A stretch of DNA of 5,865 bases from Flammeovirgaceae bacterium (GTDB lineage: Bacteria > Bacteroidota > Bacteroidia > Cytophagales > Cyclobacteriaceae). Location: the NCBI GenBank assembly GCA_022616575.1, contig JAKEEN010000150.1, positions 1 through 5,865 of the forward strand, given 5' to 3'. Below the pieces are notes generated by a model. The model was not told the origin of the DNA, did no database searches, and saw only the letters and a list, made by a program, of their open reading frames with translations. The position numbers were made by a program, and so were the translations under genes. This document shows positions 1 to 5,865 of this stretch, in pieces; position 1 is the stretch's first letter, and every line of letters starts with the position of its first letter.

Positions 1-1
1 C

Positions 2-2497
2 GTTAACAACAATGACCCACTCAAGCCTGAAGTTGGGGTTCCCGTAACCCTTCATGTTATTGGGGCACCTAATATTACTGTGGATGCTGACTCCGTTAAT
101 TTCGGTGAGGTGTTTTTAAATTACGTGAAAGAGGATTCCATTCTTATTAGAAATACGGGTACGGACGATCTGTTGATTTCATTAGTCAACACAGTAGCTC
201 CATTTGATCGCTTATTTACTCCCTTCACGCTTAACCCCGGGGAAAGTCAACACATAAATGTAAGTTTTAGCCCAACATCGGTTGGGTCTTCTAACGGTTT
301 ACTTACCATTGAGAGTAATGATCCTGGTGAACCTTCAATTACTATCGTATTAACAGGCAAAGGAGTCAATGCCCCTGTTATTGGAGTAAGTCCAACTTCA
401 CTCTCAGCGTCACTCTTAACCGGTCAGCAACAGACCAAAACGTTAACCATCAACAATACAGGCGGAAGTGCACTTCATTGGAATTTATCTATCGATAATG
501 CAGGCTCAAACTCACTTGCAGACATTCTGGAAAGTCTAAACAATCGCTACAGTGAAATCACTTCTGTAATACCCAACAGATATGATTTTTATGAAGGCGA
601 ATCAGGGTACACTATTAGCGATGGTGGTGGAGATATGTATGATGGCGGTAATTACCTGGGCACAAACCTGGGTGGTTATATTAACTACACACAAGGTGTC
701 ATTTCATCCACTTCGCAACTGGGATCTGGCAATTCATACTTTACAATGAAATATCCCGGACTGTTTGTGATGGCAGCCGATATGGATGTTTCTTACTTTG
801 AAATTACAGGCGACTTAGGTGCCGATGGAAGCGGAAATGTGGATGCGGACGTTTTACAAATGTCATTCAACGGGAAGAATTACAAGGGCTTTGTTAAAAG
901 GGTATATAATGCATGGGATCCATCTGTGAATCATTTAATTATTGTTGAGGAGGCAAGCGGTGCGGGACATGACTACTCTACCAATACCAATTCTGACTAT
1001 CATCGCTTAACATCCCTTTCAGGAAGCACCAGGGTTTATTACTTATTGTTTGCCGGCAATTCAGGTCACTATATCGATAATACATCGATGCAAAATATTA
1101 TGAGTGCCTTCCTGACCGCATCGAACGTAGGTATTGGTTGGCTTAGTGCCAATAAAGAGAGCGGCACTATTGATGCAAGCCAAAGTGAAATTGTGGATGT
1201 GACATTTGATGCTTCAGGCCTGGATGGCGGAGTGTACACAACGACCATAAGTATCAACTCCGATGATCCGGCAACACCGGTGAAAAATGTGCCGGTGACT
1301 TTAACGGTAACAGGTGCTCCCGATATTGCCATCACTAAATCATCTGTCAATTTTCAAAATGTTTATGTGGGCGGGTCGAAAGAGTTATTTTTTAATATCA
1401 AAAATACCGGTTCGGATATTTTAAATGTAAGTTCAATTACAGTTAATAATACTTCCTTTACGGTAAGTCCATCAACAACGCAATTAAATCCACATGATAG
1501 CACCCGTGTTTATATACAGTTTAATCCAACAGAAGTAGGAGCTAAGTCCGGACTGGTAAGGATAGTTAGCAATGATGCTGACGAAAATGAACTTACTGTG
1601 AGTATTTCCGGAACCGGTATTACGGCTCCAGCCGTCACAATAACTCCTGACAATATTAGTGTGGTGATCGTTAGTGGAGACAGAAAATACATAAAGGTAA
1701 GATTAAGGAACACCGGTGGAGATCAACTCAATTGGTCTGTGGATAACAGTGGCAGCCCGTGGTGGTCATCCATTGATGTTACGTCAGGATATCTCTTTCC
1801 CGGCAATGAAAGAGATTTGACTTTAACCATGGATGCCCGGAATGTCACGGCTTCCACCTATACCTGGCTGATGAGAATTTATACAAACGACCCATTGCGT
1901 CAGCAAGTATCGATTCCGTTTACTGTAAAGATCAATCAGAATCATGCGCCTGTTGTGGTTCAGGCTTTACCGGATTTACAAATGCAAAAATCATCACAAG
2001 TAGAAATTAACCTGGCTGATTATTTTTCAGACTCCGATCTTGAAGCGTTGAAGTTCTACGCAGATTGCGATTCTGTCTCAATAGCATCAACGTCAGTTTC
2101 GGGTAGCGTACTGACGGTTTCTTCGCATGAGTTTGGTACCACGGATGTTACTGTAGTTGCTGAGGACGGGCTGGGAGAAATTGCTACTCAGACTTTTAAT
2201 ATTGTCGTCGAATTGCTTACAGCCACAGAGGATTTGATGACTATTTCGAAGCTGCGCAACTTTCCAAACCCCTTTGAAGGAAAGACAACACTTCAATTTA
2301 GTTTGCAAAAGACCTCGACTGTGAATCTCAAAATCTACGATGGGTCCGGAAGAGAACATTTCATATTGCAAAATCGGATTTTGGAAGGTGGCGAACACAC
2401 CGTTGACACCGGTGAAATATTGCCTTCAGGAATTTATCTCGTTAAGCTCCATGTCGATGGACTTCCAGCGGGAACCATTAAGGTTATGAAAAAATAA
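2..2497 (+). CDS. Large secreted multidomain protein with choice-of-anchor-D and BACON-like repeats and T9SS type A sorting domain (5' end outside window)
   Basis: The frame is open from the left edge, so this is the C-terminal 831 residues of a longer protein. A GTG at base 80 is not the start, because the 26 codons before it encode the end of a BACON-like domain (NNDP, VPVTL, GAP) homologous to a later copy. Domains by base: choice-of-anchor-D 71-376; BACON-like 377-502 resuming at 1130-1321; an inserted module 503-1129; choice-of-anchor-D 1322-1630; BACON-like 1631-1942; cadherin/Ig-like 1943-2212; T9SS sorting domain 2252-2494. Family knowledge: such proteins cross the outer membrane by T9SS and are anchored to the surface or released, with the beta-sandwich repeats acting as stalks or adhesive and carbohydrate-contacting modules. 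Any enzymatic N-terminal domain (a protease, for example) would lie outside the window, so the activity is unknown. The gene ends at TAA and is followed at once by a strong terminator. I see no frameshift. Confidence 0.93.
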   Translation, partial: VNNNDPLKPEVGVPVTLHVIGAPNITVDADSVNFGEVFLNYVKEDSILIRNTGTDDLLISLVNTVAPFDRLFTPFTLNPGESQHINVSFSPTSVGSSNGLLTIESNDPGEPSITIVLTGKGVNAPVIGVSPTSLSASLLTGQQQTKTLTINNTGGSALHWNLSIDNAGSNSLADILESLNNRYSEITSVIPNRYDFYEGESGYTISDGGGDMYDGGNYLGTNLGGYINYTQGVISSTSQLGSGNSYFTMKYPGLFVMAADMDVSYFEITGDLGADGSGNVDADVLQMSFNGKNYKGFVKRVYNAWDPSVNHLIIVEEASGAGHDYSTNTNSDYHRLTSLSGSTRVYYLLFAGNSGHYIDNTSMQNIMSAFLTASNVGIGWLSANKESGTIDASQSEIVDVTFDASGLDGGVYTTTISINSDDPATPVKNVPVTLTVTGAPDIAITKSSVNFQNVYVGGSKELFFNIKNTGSDILNVSSITVNNTSFTVSPSTTQLNPHDSTRVYIQFNPTEVGAKSGLVRIVSNDADENELTVSISGTGITAPAVTITPDNISVVIVSGDRKYIKVRLRNTGGDQLNWSVDNSGSPWWSSIDVTSGYLFPGNERDLTLTMDARNVTASTYTWLMRIYTNDPLRQQVSIPFTVKINQNHAPVVVQALPDLQMQKSSQVEINLADYFSDSDLEALKFYADCDSVSIASTSVSGSVLTVSSHEFGTTDVTVVAEDGLGEIATQTFNIVVELLTATEDLMTISKLRNFPNPFEGKTTLQFSLQKTSTVNLKIYDGSGREHFILQNRILEGGEHTVDTGEILPSGIYLVKLHVDGLPAGTIKVMKK
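71..376 (+). repeat. Choice-of-anchor-D (ASPM/SPD-2/Hydin-like) domain, copy 1
   Basis: This is a protein-level repeat of about 102 residues. It has the family pattern: a VNFGEV start, an RNTGTDDL turn, a LNPGES segment, FSPTSVG, then SNDPGEP and a closing LTGKG. The copy at 1322-1630 has the same order of motifs (VNFQNV, KNTGSDIL, LNPHDS, FNPTEVG, SNDADEN, GTG) at almost the same length. The two copies are diverged at DNA level, so this is an old duplication or domain shuffling and not a recent tandem repeat. Domains of this type are immunoglobulin-like beta sandwiches that are common in surface proteins. Confidence 0.85.
503..1129 (+). other. Inserted domain of about 209 residues splitting a BACON-like domain
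   Basis: The BACON-like domain starting at base 377 breaks after its HWNLSIDN strand (near 502) and resumes at GIGWLSANKESG (1130). The material between has a different character. It begins with a probable short helix (ADILESLNNRY), then an Asp/Gly-rich motif ISDGGGDMYDGGN at 614-652. Later come YPGLFVMAADMD, a GDLGADGSGN segment, KGFVKRVYNAWDPSVNHLIIVE, and aromatic-rich strands (TRVYYLLFAGNSGHYID). The Asp/Gly clusters would suit calcium binding or tight turns, but that is inference. I cannot give it a family name with confidence. Its boundaries come from comparison with the uninterrupted copy at 1631-1942. Confidence 0.65.
1322..1630 (+). repeat. Choice-of-anchor-D (ASPM/SPD-2/Hydin-like) domain, copy 2
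   Basis: This is the second copy, 103 residues, running from just after TGAP to the closing GTGITAP. It follows a BACON-like domain exactly as copy 1 does; both are preceded by VPVTL, a short spacer and GAP. The surface protein is therefore built from an alternating pair (BACON-like, then anchor-D) of about 205 residues, and the pattern probably continues upstream of the window. Confidence 0.85.
1631..1942 (+). repeat. BACON-like domain, uninterrupted copy
   Basis: The domain is 104 residues long, with the RNTGGDQLNWSV turn, a WW pair, and YTNDP followed by VSIPFTVKI at its end. It aligns with the two halves at 377-502 and 1130-1321, which together give 106 residues (NNTGGSALHWNL, GIGWLS, INSDDP, VPVTLTV). 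A truncated third copy covers only the first 69 bases of the window. BACON and BACON-like domains are beta sandwiches often found in Bacteroidota secreted proteins. Whether this copy would score as BACON in a profile search is not certain. Confidence 0.7.
1943..2212 (+). other. Cadherin/Ig-like domain near the C terminus of the surface protein
   Basis: The segment is about 90 residues long and begins HAPVVVQALPDLQ. It contains INLADYFSDSDLEALKF, the typical pattern of a bacterial cadherin-like or putative-Ig domain (a DYFSDPDG-like motif), and then GTTDVTVVAEDGLGE before the final strand. Asp-rich loops in this family often bind calcium. Here DSDLEAL replaces the more usual DPDGDAL, so calcium binding is uncertain. 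The domain sits between the last BACON-like copy and the linker to the sorting domain. Confidence 0.65.
2252..2494 (+). other. T9SS type A C-terminal sorting domain
   Basis: These are the last 81 residues. They start with the hallmark LRNFPNPF motif, followed by TLQFSL, VNLKIYDGSGRE, a GEHTVDTG turn, LPSGIYLVKL, and a terminal IKVMKK. The length and motif order are those of the type A sorting signal recognised by the type IX secretion system, which is cleaved on the cell surface. This assigns the protein to the outside of a Bacteroidota cell. Confidence 0.93.
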
Positions 2498-2502
2498 ATT
2501 AC

Positions 2503-2530
2503 AAGCCCCGAAATTTCGGGGCTTTTTTAT
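2503..2530 (+). terminator. Rho-independent terminator after the surface-protein gene
   Basis: A perfect 22-base palindrome at 2503-2524 forms a 9-bp GC-rich stem (AAGCCCCGA paired with TCGGGGCTT) around an AATT loop. It is followed by a T run (2523-2528, the first two within the stem). It starts five bases after the TAA stop. An A-rich stretch lies on the other side (from about 2489), so the structure could in principle also work in reverse, but no converging gene is present. Confidence 0.9.
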
Positions 2531-2586
2531 TTAGACGGTCTACCTAAAAATCATCAGTATGCGTTTATCTGTTAACTTTAAGGCTG

Positions 2587-4569
2587 ATGATTTTTGTTTA
2601 TCCTGCATTTCTTTGGGCTTTATTGGCTCTGGCTATCCCTATCATTGTTCATCTGTTTAATTTCAGAAAGACTACACGCGTATTCTTTTCAAACAACCGG
2701 TTTCTCAAACAAGTCAAAGAGGCAACTACCGCTAAGCGCAAACTCAAATATTATTTAGTCCTTGCTTCCAGGCTGCTCTTTATTTTCTTCTTGGTGATCG
2801 CTTTCGCCCAGCCCTTTTTGCCCGCAACCCGGCAATTGAAACGAGAAAAGAACATCGTTATTTACCTTGATAATTCTCTGAGCATGTCTGCCCCGGTGCG
2901 TGAAAGAACAAAAGCCATTGATGAGGGCGTGGTTATTATTCAGTCTATTGCAGAAGCACTGCCCGCGGATGCACACTATAAATTAATCACGAATGATTTT
3001 GCCCCGTTTTCCAATTCATTCAAAACCCGCGAAGAACTTATCGACCTCTTGTCAGAAATAAAGCTTTCAGCGGTAAGTCGTGAAGTGAATGAGGTAAAAG
3101 AAAAAATCAGGGGTGCAGGAATTATTGGTACGGATGTTTTCTGGATAGCGGATTTTCAGAAATCAACCGTGGGGAAAAAATCATTATTCTTAAATGATTC
3201 CCTCAGTCATTGGCATTTGATACCGATTGATTTTCAGAATGAATCGAATGTCTTTGTAGATACAGCTTATTTAGAAAACCCATTTATAACAGCAGGTCAG
3301 GCAAATGCTCTCCATGTGCGCTTACAACAATCAGGTGATAAAATTATTGAGAATTTATCTATTAAACTAACCATTGATAACGTCCAGGCGGGGACCGCGG
3401 CTTTAACCATTCCGGCTTCAGGAAAAGCGGAAGTTGTTTTTGACTTATCATCCAGCCTCCGCGGATTTCACCGGGCCATAATCAGCTTTGCGGATTATCC
3501 TGTCAATTTCGATAATGAATTTTACCTCGCGCTCAATCTCGCTGATAAAATAAATGTGGTTGAAATCAGAGAATCAAGAACGGCTACGTCAATTGAAAAA
3601 GTATTCGGAAACAAACAGGTGTTTTCATGCCAAAGTTTCCACGCATCATCTGTTAATTATGCATTGCTTAGTCAGGCTGATCTGGTAGTTGTTAACGGGT
3701 TTAATACCTTGGATAACACCTTACAGGCAGCACTTCAAAATTATAAGTCTCAATCGGGGTTAGTGGTTTTGATTCCTGGAGTTTCAATGGATGCCTCTTC
3801 CTATTCCCGAATCCTTCAGCACCCCGTAAGAACTTTAGAGGAGACTGACATGGCAGAATTAGATCGTCCTGATTTTTCAAATCCATTCTTTGATAAGGTT
3901 TTCGAAGAACGAACATCCCAACTAGCCATGCCCAAAGCCAGGTTGAAGCTAGACTGGGGGGCTGACCGGTCAGCTATTTTAAAAATGAGAGACGGCAGGC
4001 CATTTCTTTCCCGTCTTCAGAATAATGTTTTTGTATTTGCATCTCCGCTTGAAAGAACTTTTACCAATCTTGATAATAATGCACTGTTTGTGCCAATTAT
4101 GTATAAGATTGCCGAGTCGGCCAGAAAGGAAACTTCACACTTGTATACAACCCTTCAAAATGATTTTATTACACTGCACATGGACAGCCTGAATGACGAA
4201 CAGCCACTCAGATTGACTGGCAGGCAGGAGGTAATCCCCACCCAACGAAGGGTAAATACGACCGTTCATTTGGAACTCCCCAAGTTCTCAGTTGAACGAG
4301 GCTTTTATAATGTAATGGCTGATGCGGATACGTTAGCTTTGCTTGCCATCAATCAAACGAGGGAGGAATCATTGCTGGATCAGCTTAAAGCTGATGAAAT
4401 CAAGAGTTACTTCCAGGGAAATGTGAGCTTTTTTGATTCAAGCGATGCGGGGACTTTCGGCAATGAAATAAAAGAGAGATATTTGGGGAAACCATTATGG
4501 AAATTTGCCCTGATCATAGCCTTGCTTTGTCTTTTGGCCGAGGTTCTGTTGATCAGATTTTTAAAATAA
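2587..4569 (+). CDS. BatA-like membrane protein with N-terminal double-transmembrane domain and vWA-like domain
   Basis: A complete 660-residue protein. Residues 1-80 are the BatA N-terminal domain: a first hydrophobic segment (about 5-22, ending in IIVHLFNFR), a basic loop, and a second segment (about 57-77, ending in AFAQPFLP). Residues about 88-215 form a vWA-like domain with an intact MIDAS-type DxSxS motif (DNSLS, 95-99) and a VFWIADFQKS strand. A beta-rich CARDB-like stretch follows (about 225-315). Next is an alpha/beta region (about 322-400, with ADLVVVNGF and GLVVLIPG) that resembles the class-I glutamine-amidotransferase-like fold seen in relatives. A C-terminal membrane helix lies at about 637-657. 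Both the vWA and later domains would sit between membrane anchors, probably in the periplasm. The family is widespread in Bacteroidota and its exact role is unknown; the name comes from the Bat 'aerotolerance' proteins. The ATG at 2587 is chosen because the family start pattern (YPAFLWALLALAIP) begins right there. A weak AAGG lies 3 bases upstream. No good promoter is visible in the 56 bases after the preceding terminator. Confidence 0.92.
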   Translation: MIFVYPAFLWALLALAIPIIVHLFNFRKTTRVFFSNNRFLKQVKEATTAKRKLKYYLVLASRLLFIFFLVIAFAQPFLPATRQLKREKNIVIYLDNSLSMSAPVRERTKAIDEGVVIIQSIAEALPADAHYKLITNDFAPFSNSFKTREELIDLLSEIKLSAVSREVNEVKEKIRGAGIIGTDVFWIADFQKSTVGKKSLFLNDSLSHWHLIPIDFQNESNVFVDTAYLENPFITAGQANALHVRLQQSGDKIIENLSIKLTIDNVQAGTAALTIPASGKAEVVFDLSSSLRGFHRAIISFADYPVNFDNEFYLALNLADKINVVEIRESRTATSIEKVFGNKQVFSCQSFHASSVNYALLSQADLVVVNGFNTLDNTLQAALQNYKSQSGLVVLIPGVSMDASSYSRILQHPVRTLEETDMAELDRPDFSNPFFDKVFEERTSQLAMPKARLKLDWGADRSAILKMRDGRPFLSRLQNNVFVFASPLERTFTNLDNNALFVPIMYKIAESARKETSHLYTTLQNDFITLHMDSLNDEQPLRLTGRQEVIPTQRRVNTTVHLELPKFSVERGFYNVMADADTLALLAINQTREESLLDQLKADEIKSYFQGNVSFFDSSDAGTFGNEIKERYLGKPLWKFALIIALLCLLAEVLLIRFLK

Positions 4570-4602
4570 AAACAGCGAACACACCCTTTTCCCACACACC
4601 CA

Positions 4603-4630
4603 CAGCTTGCAGCTTGCAGCTTGCAGCTCG
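4603..4630. repeat. Tandem heptanucleotide repeat (CAGCTTG, 4 units)
   Basis: Three perfect units of CAGCTTG (4603-4623) are followed by a fourth with one change, CAGCTCG (4624-4630). The repeat lies in the 88-bp gap between the BatA-like and dihydroorotase-like genes. Each unit contains the self-complementary AGCT, so neighbouring units could form short hairpins with TGC loops, though these would be weak. The repeat has no T run after it and does not look like a terminator. Confidence 0.85.
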
Positions 4631-4657
4631 AGGCTTACTGTAAAGCAAAGATCAAAG

Positions 4658-5865
4658 ATGAAAATACTCCTCCAGTCACCCAAAATCATCAACTCCGGCT
4701 CCCCCTATCATCTCAAAGAAAAAAATGTTTTGCTCCAGAATGGCCGCATTGTTGAAATAGGCGAGAAGAATTATTCTGCCGATAAAATTATAAAAGCCGA
4801 GGGAATGATTCTCAGTACGGGCTGGTTCGATCTTGGCACCTTCGTTGGCGACCCTGGGCTTGAACACAAAGAAGATTTAGAGTCAGGTGCAAAGGCAGCC
4901 GCTGCAGGAGGGTTTACTGAAATAGCGGTTTTGCCAAATACATCTCCATCAGTACAATCAAAGAATGAAGTTAGCTACCTGACCCGTCAAAATGATAACC
5001 GATTGGTGCAAATCCATGCGCTCGCATCGGTAACACGCAATAATAAAGGGGAGGAACTTACTGAAATGATCGACCTGCACGAGGCTGGTGCTGTTGCATT
5101 CACTGACGGATTAAAACCTATTTGGCATACCGATATATTCTTAAAGGCACTTCAATACACACAGAAATTTAACGGGCTGATCATTGATCATCCCGAAGAT
5201 ATATGGCTCAATTTATTTGGCCAGATGCACGAAGGAGTACGAAGTACAATGCTTGGACTAAAAGGTATGCCGCGAATTGCTGAAGAAATCAGCCTCAAAC
5301 GAAACCTGGAGTTGCTCTCATATGCAGGCGGAAGGCTCCACCTCTCAAGAATTTCAACTGAACGCTCAGTAAATTTAATCCGGGCAGCAAAAAAGAAGTA
5401 TGCGCTTACGTGCGATATCGCTGCCTATCAACCCTTGTTCGATGACAGTTCGCTGGCTGGTTTTGATACCCACTTTAAAGTGAGCCCGCCCTTCCGCGAA
5501 AAAGATGATAACGAAGCCCTGATCAAAGCACTGAAAGATGACACCATCGATGTGATTTGTTCCGGCCACATGCCCCATGATGAAGAAAGTAAAAAGCTTG
5601 AGTTTGACCTTGCCGACTTTGGCATTATCAACCTGCAAACATTCGCTTCCAATCTTACTAAACTTTCTGAAGAAGTGAAAATAGAAAGCCTGATTGAAAA
5701 GGTCACAATAGGGCCACGCAAAACACTTAACCTTGAGATGCCACACATCGAAGTTGAAGAGAAAGCAAACCTGACCTTGTTTGATCCTGATAGAACCTGG
5801 ACGCTTGACGACAAGACGAACCTATCAAAGGCAAAAAATTCTCCCTGGTACAATCAAGCACTTAA
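4658..5865 (+). CDS. Dihydroorotase-family (PyrC-like) protein, probably non-catalytic (3' end outside window)
   Basis: The frame is open from ATG 4658 to the right edge (402 codons). The family is about 415-430 residues, so only the last few are missing. The overall fold is that of class I dihydroorotase, the amidohydrolase that cyclises carbamoyl-aspartate in pyrimidine synthesis. Conserved landmarks include DPGLEHKEDL (65-74), AAAAGGFTEIAVLPNTSP (80-97), FTD (148-150), DHPED (177-181), KVSPPFREKDDNEAL (274-288) and LEFDLADFGIINLQT (314-328). Most active-site positions are changed: the metal-binding HxH is G60-T-F62, the following substrate-binding Arg is G64, the second-half metal His of the HVST motif is R231, the TPHH motif is TCDI (251-254), and the catalytic Asp of DHAPH is G303. 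Only D150, H178 and N94 look retained. This suggests a pseudo-enzyme such as the inactive PyrC' subunits that support aspartate carbamoyltransferase in pseudomonads; that role is inference. It lies 88 bp after the BatA-like gene and is possibly co-transcribed with it. A weak purine-rich AAAG precedes the ATG. Confidence 0.9.
   Translation, partial: MKILLQSPKIINSGSPYHLKEKNVLLQNGRIVEIGEKNYSADKIIKAEGMILSTGWFDLGTFVGDPGLEHKEDLESGAKAAAAGGFTEIAVLPNTSPSVQSKNEVSYLTRQNDNRLVQIHALASVTRNNKGEELTEMIDLHEAGAVAFTDGLKPIWHTDIFLKALQYTQKFNGLIIDHPEDIWLNLFGQMHEGVRSTMLGLKGMPRIAEEISLKRNLELLSYAGGRLHLSRISTERSVNLIRAAKKKYALTCDIAAYQPLFDDSSLAGFDTHFKVSPPFREKDDNEALIKALKDDTIDVICSGHMPHDEESKKLEFDLADFGIINLQTFASNLTKLSEEVKIESLIEKVTIGPRKTLNLEMPHIEVEEKANLTLFDPDRTWTLDDKTNLSKAKNSPWYNQAL

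Noticed and set aside
80..82. GTG as the start codon of the surface-protein gene
   Set aside because: The reading frame upstream is open to the window edge and encodes the end of a BACON-like domain matching the later copy that ends at 1321. The gene therefore begins upstream of the window.
1069..1350. Minus-strand open frame of 93 codons inside the surface-protein gene
   Set aside because: It lies entirely inside a conserved BACON-like/anchor-D region on the + strand. Its hydrophobic look is the expected shadow of Asp/Asn/Thr-rich codons read in reverse.
2573..2580. TAACTTTA as a Bacteroidota -7 promoter element (TAnnTTTG) for the BatA-like gene
   Set aside because: The last base does not match, no TTTG-like -33 element is present at the right distance, and it would put the transcript start almost on the ATG. 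It could be a leaderless promoter, but the evidence is too weak to list.
2559..2586. Upstream ATG at 2559 as an alternative start for the BatA-like protein
   Set aside because: It is in a different reading frame from the BatA-like coding sequence. The family's N-terminal pattern starts directly at the ATG at 2587.
4570..4657. Possible terminator or riboswitch in the gap before the dihydroorotase-like gene
   Set aside because: Apart from the heptanucleotide repeat there is no stable GC-rich hairpin followed by a T run, and 88 bases are too few for a recognisable riboswitch.
5375..5853. Two overlapping minus-strand open frames of 123 and 141 codons opposite the dihydroorotase-like gene
   Set aside because: They overlap each other and the well-supported + strand gene in full. 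Their translations show no recognisable motifs, and the + strand reading carries clear family motifs throughout.

Overview
The window looks like a chromosomal segment from a member of the Bacteroidota, most plausibly of the Cytophagales type. The evidence is a type IX secretion (T9SS) C-terminal sorting domain, a BatA-like membrane protein of the kind common in this phylum, weak Shine-Dalgarno sequences and moderate-to-low GC content. The genus assignment is not supported beyond that. All three genes lie on the + strand, and coding density is high. I see no tRNA, rRNA, CRISPR array, insertion sequence or phage gene.

Layout. (1) Bases 2-2497 are the 3' part of a large secreted multidomain protein that runs off the left edge. 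It alternates choice-of-anchor-D (ASPM/SPD-2/Hydin-like) domains with BACON-like domains, then has one cadherin/Ig-like domain and ends in a T9SS type A sorting domain. One BACON-like domain is split by a module of about 209 residues. (2) Bases 2503-2530 hold a strong intrinsic terminator that closes this transcription unit. (3) Bases 2587-4569 encode a complete 660-residue BatA-type protein, with a double membrane segment at the N terminus, a von Willebrand A (vWA)-like domain and a C-terminal membrane helix. (4) Bases 4570-4657 are a short intergenic gap carrying a tandem heptanucleotide repeat. (5) Bases 4658-5865 encode a dihydroorotase-family protein that runs off the right edge with probably only its last residues missing. 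It has lost most of the metal-binding and catalytic residues of the enzyme.

How the genes relate. The surface protein is separated by the terminator and is probably an independent unit. The BatA-like gene and the dihydroorotase-like gene are co-oriented, 88 bp apart with no clear terminator between them, so they could be co-transcribed. No shared pathway is evident from sequence. The most interesting item is the apparently non-catalytic dihydroorotase homologue; the second is the nested domain in the surface protein. I did not find a convincing wholly new multi-gene system.
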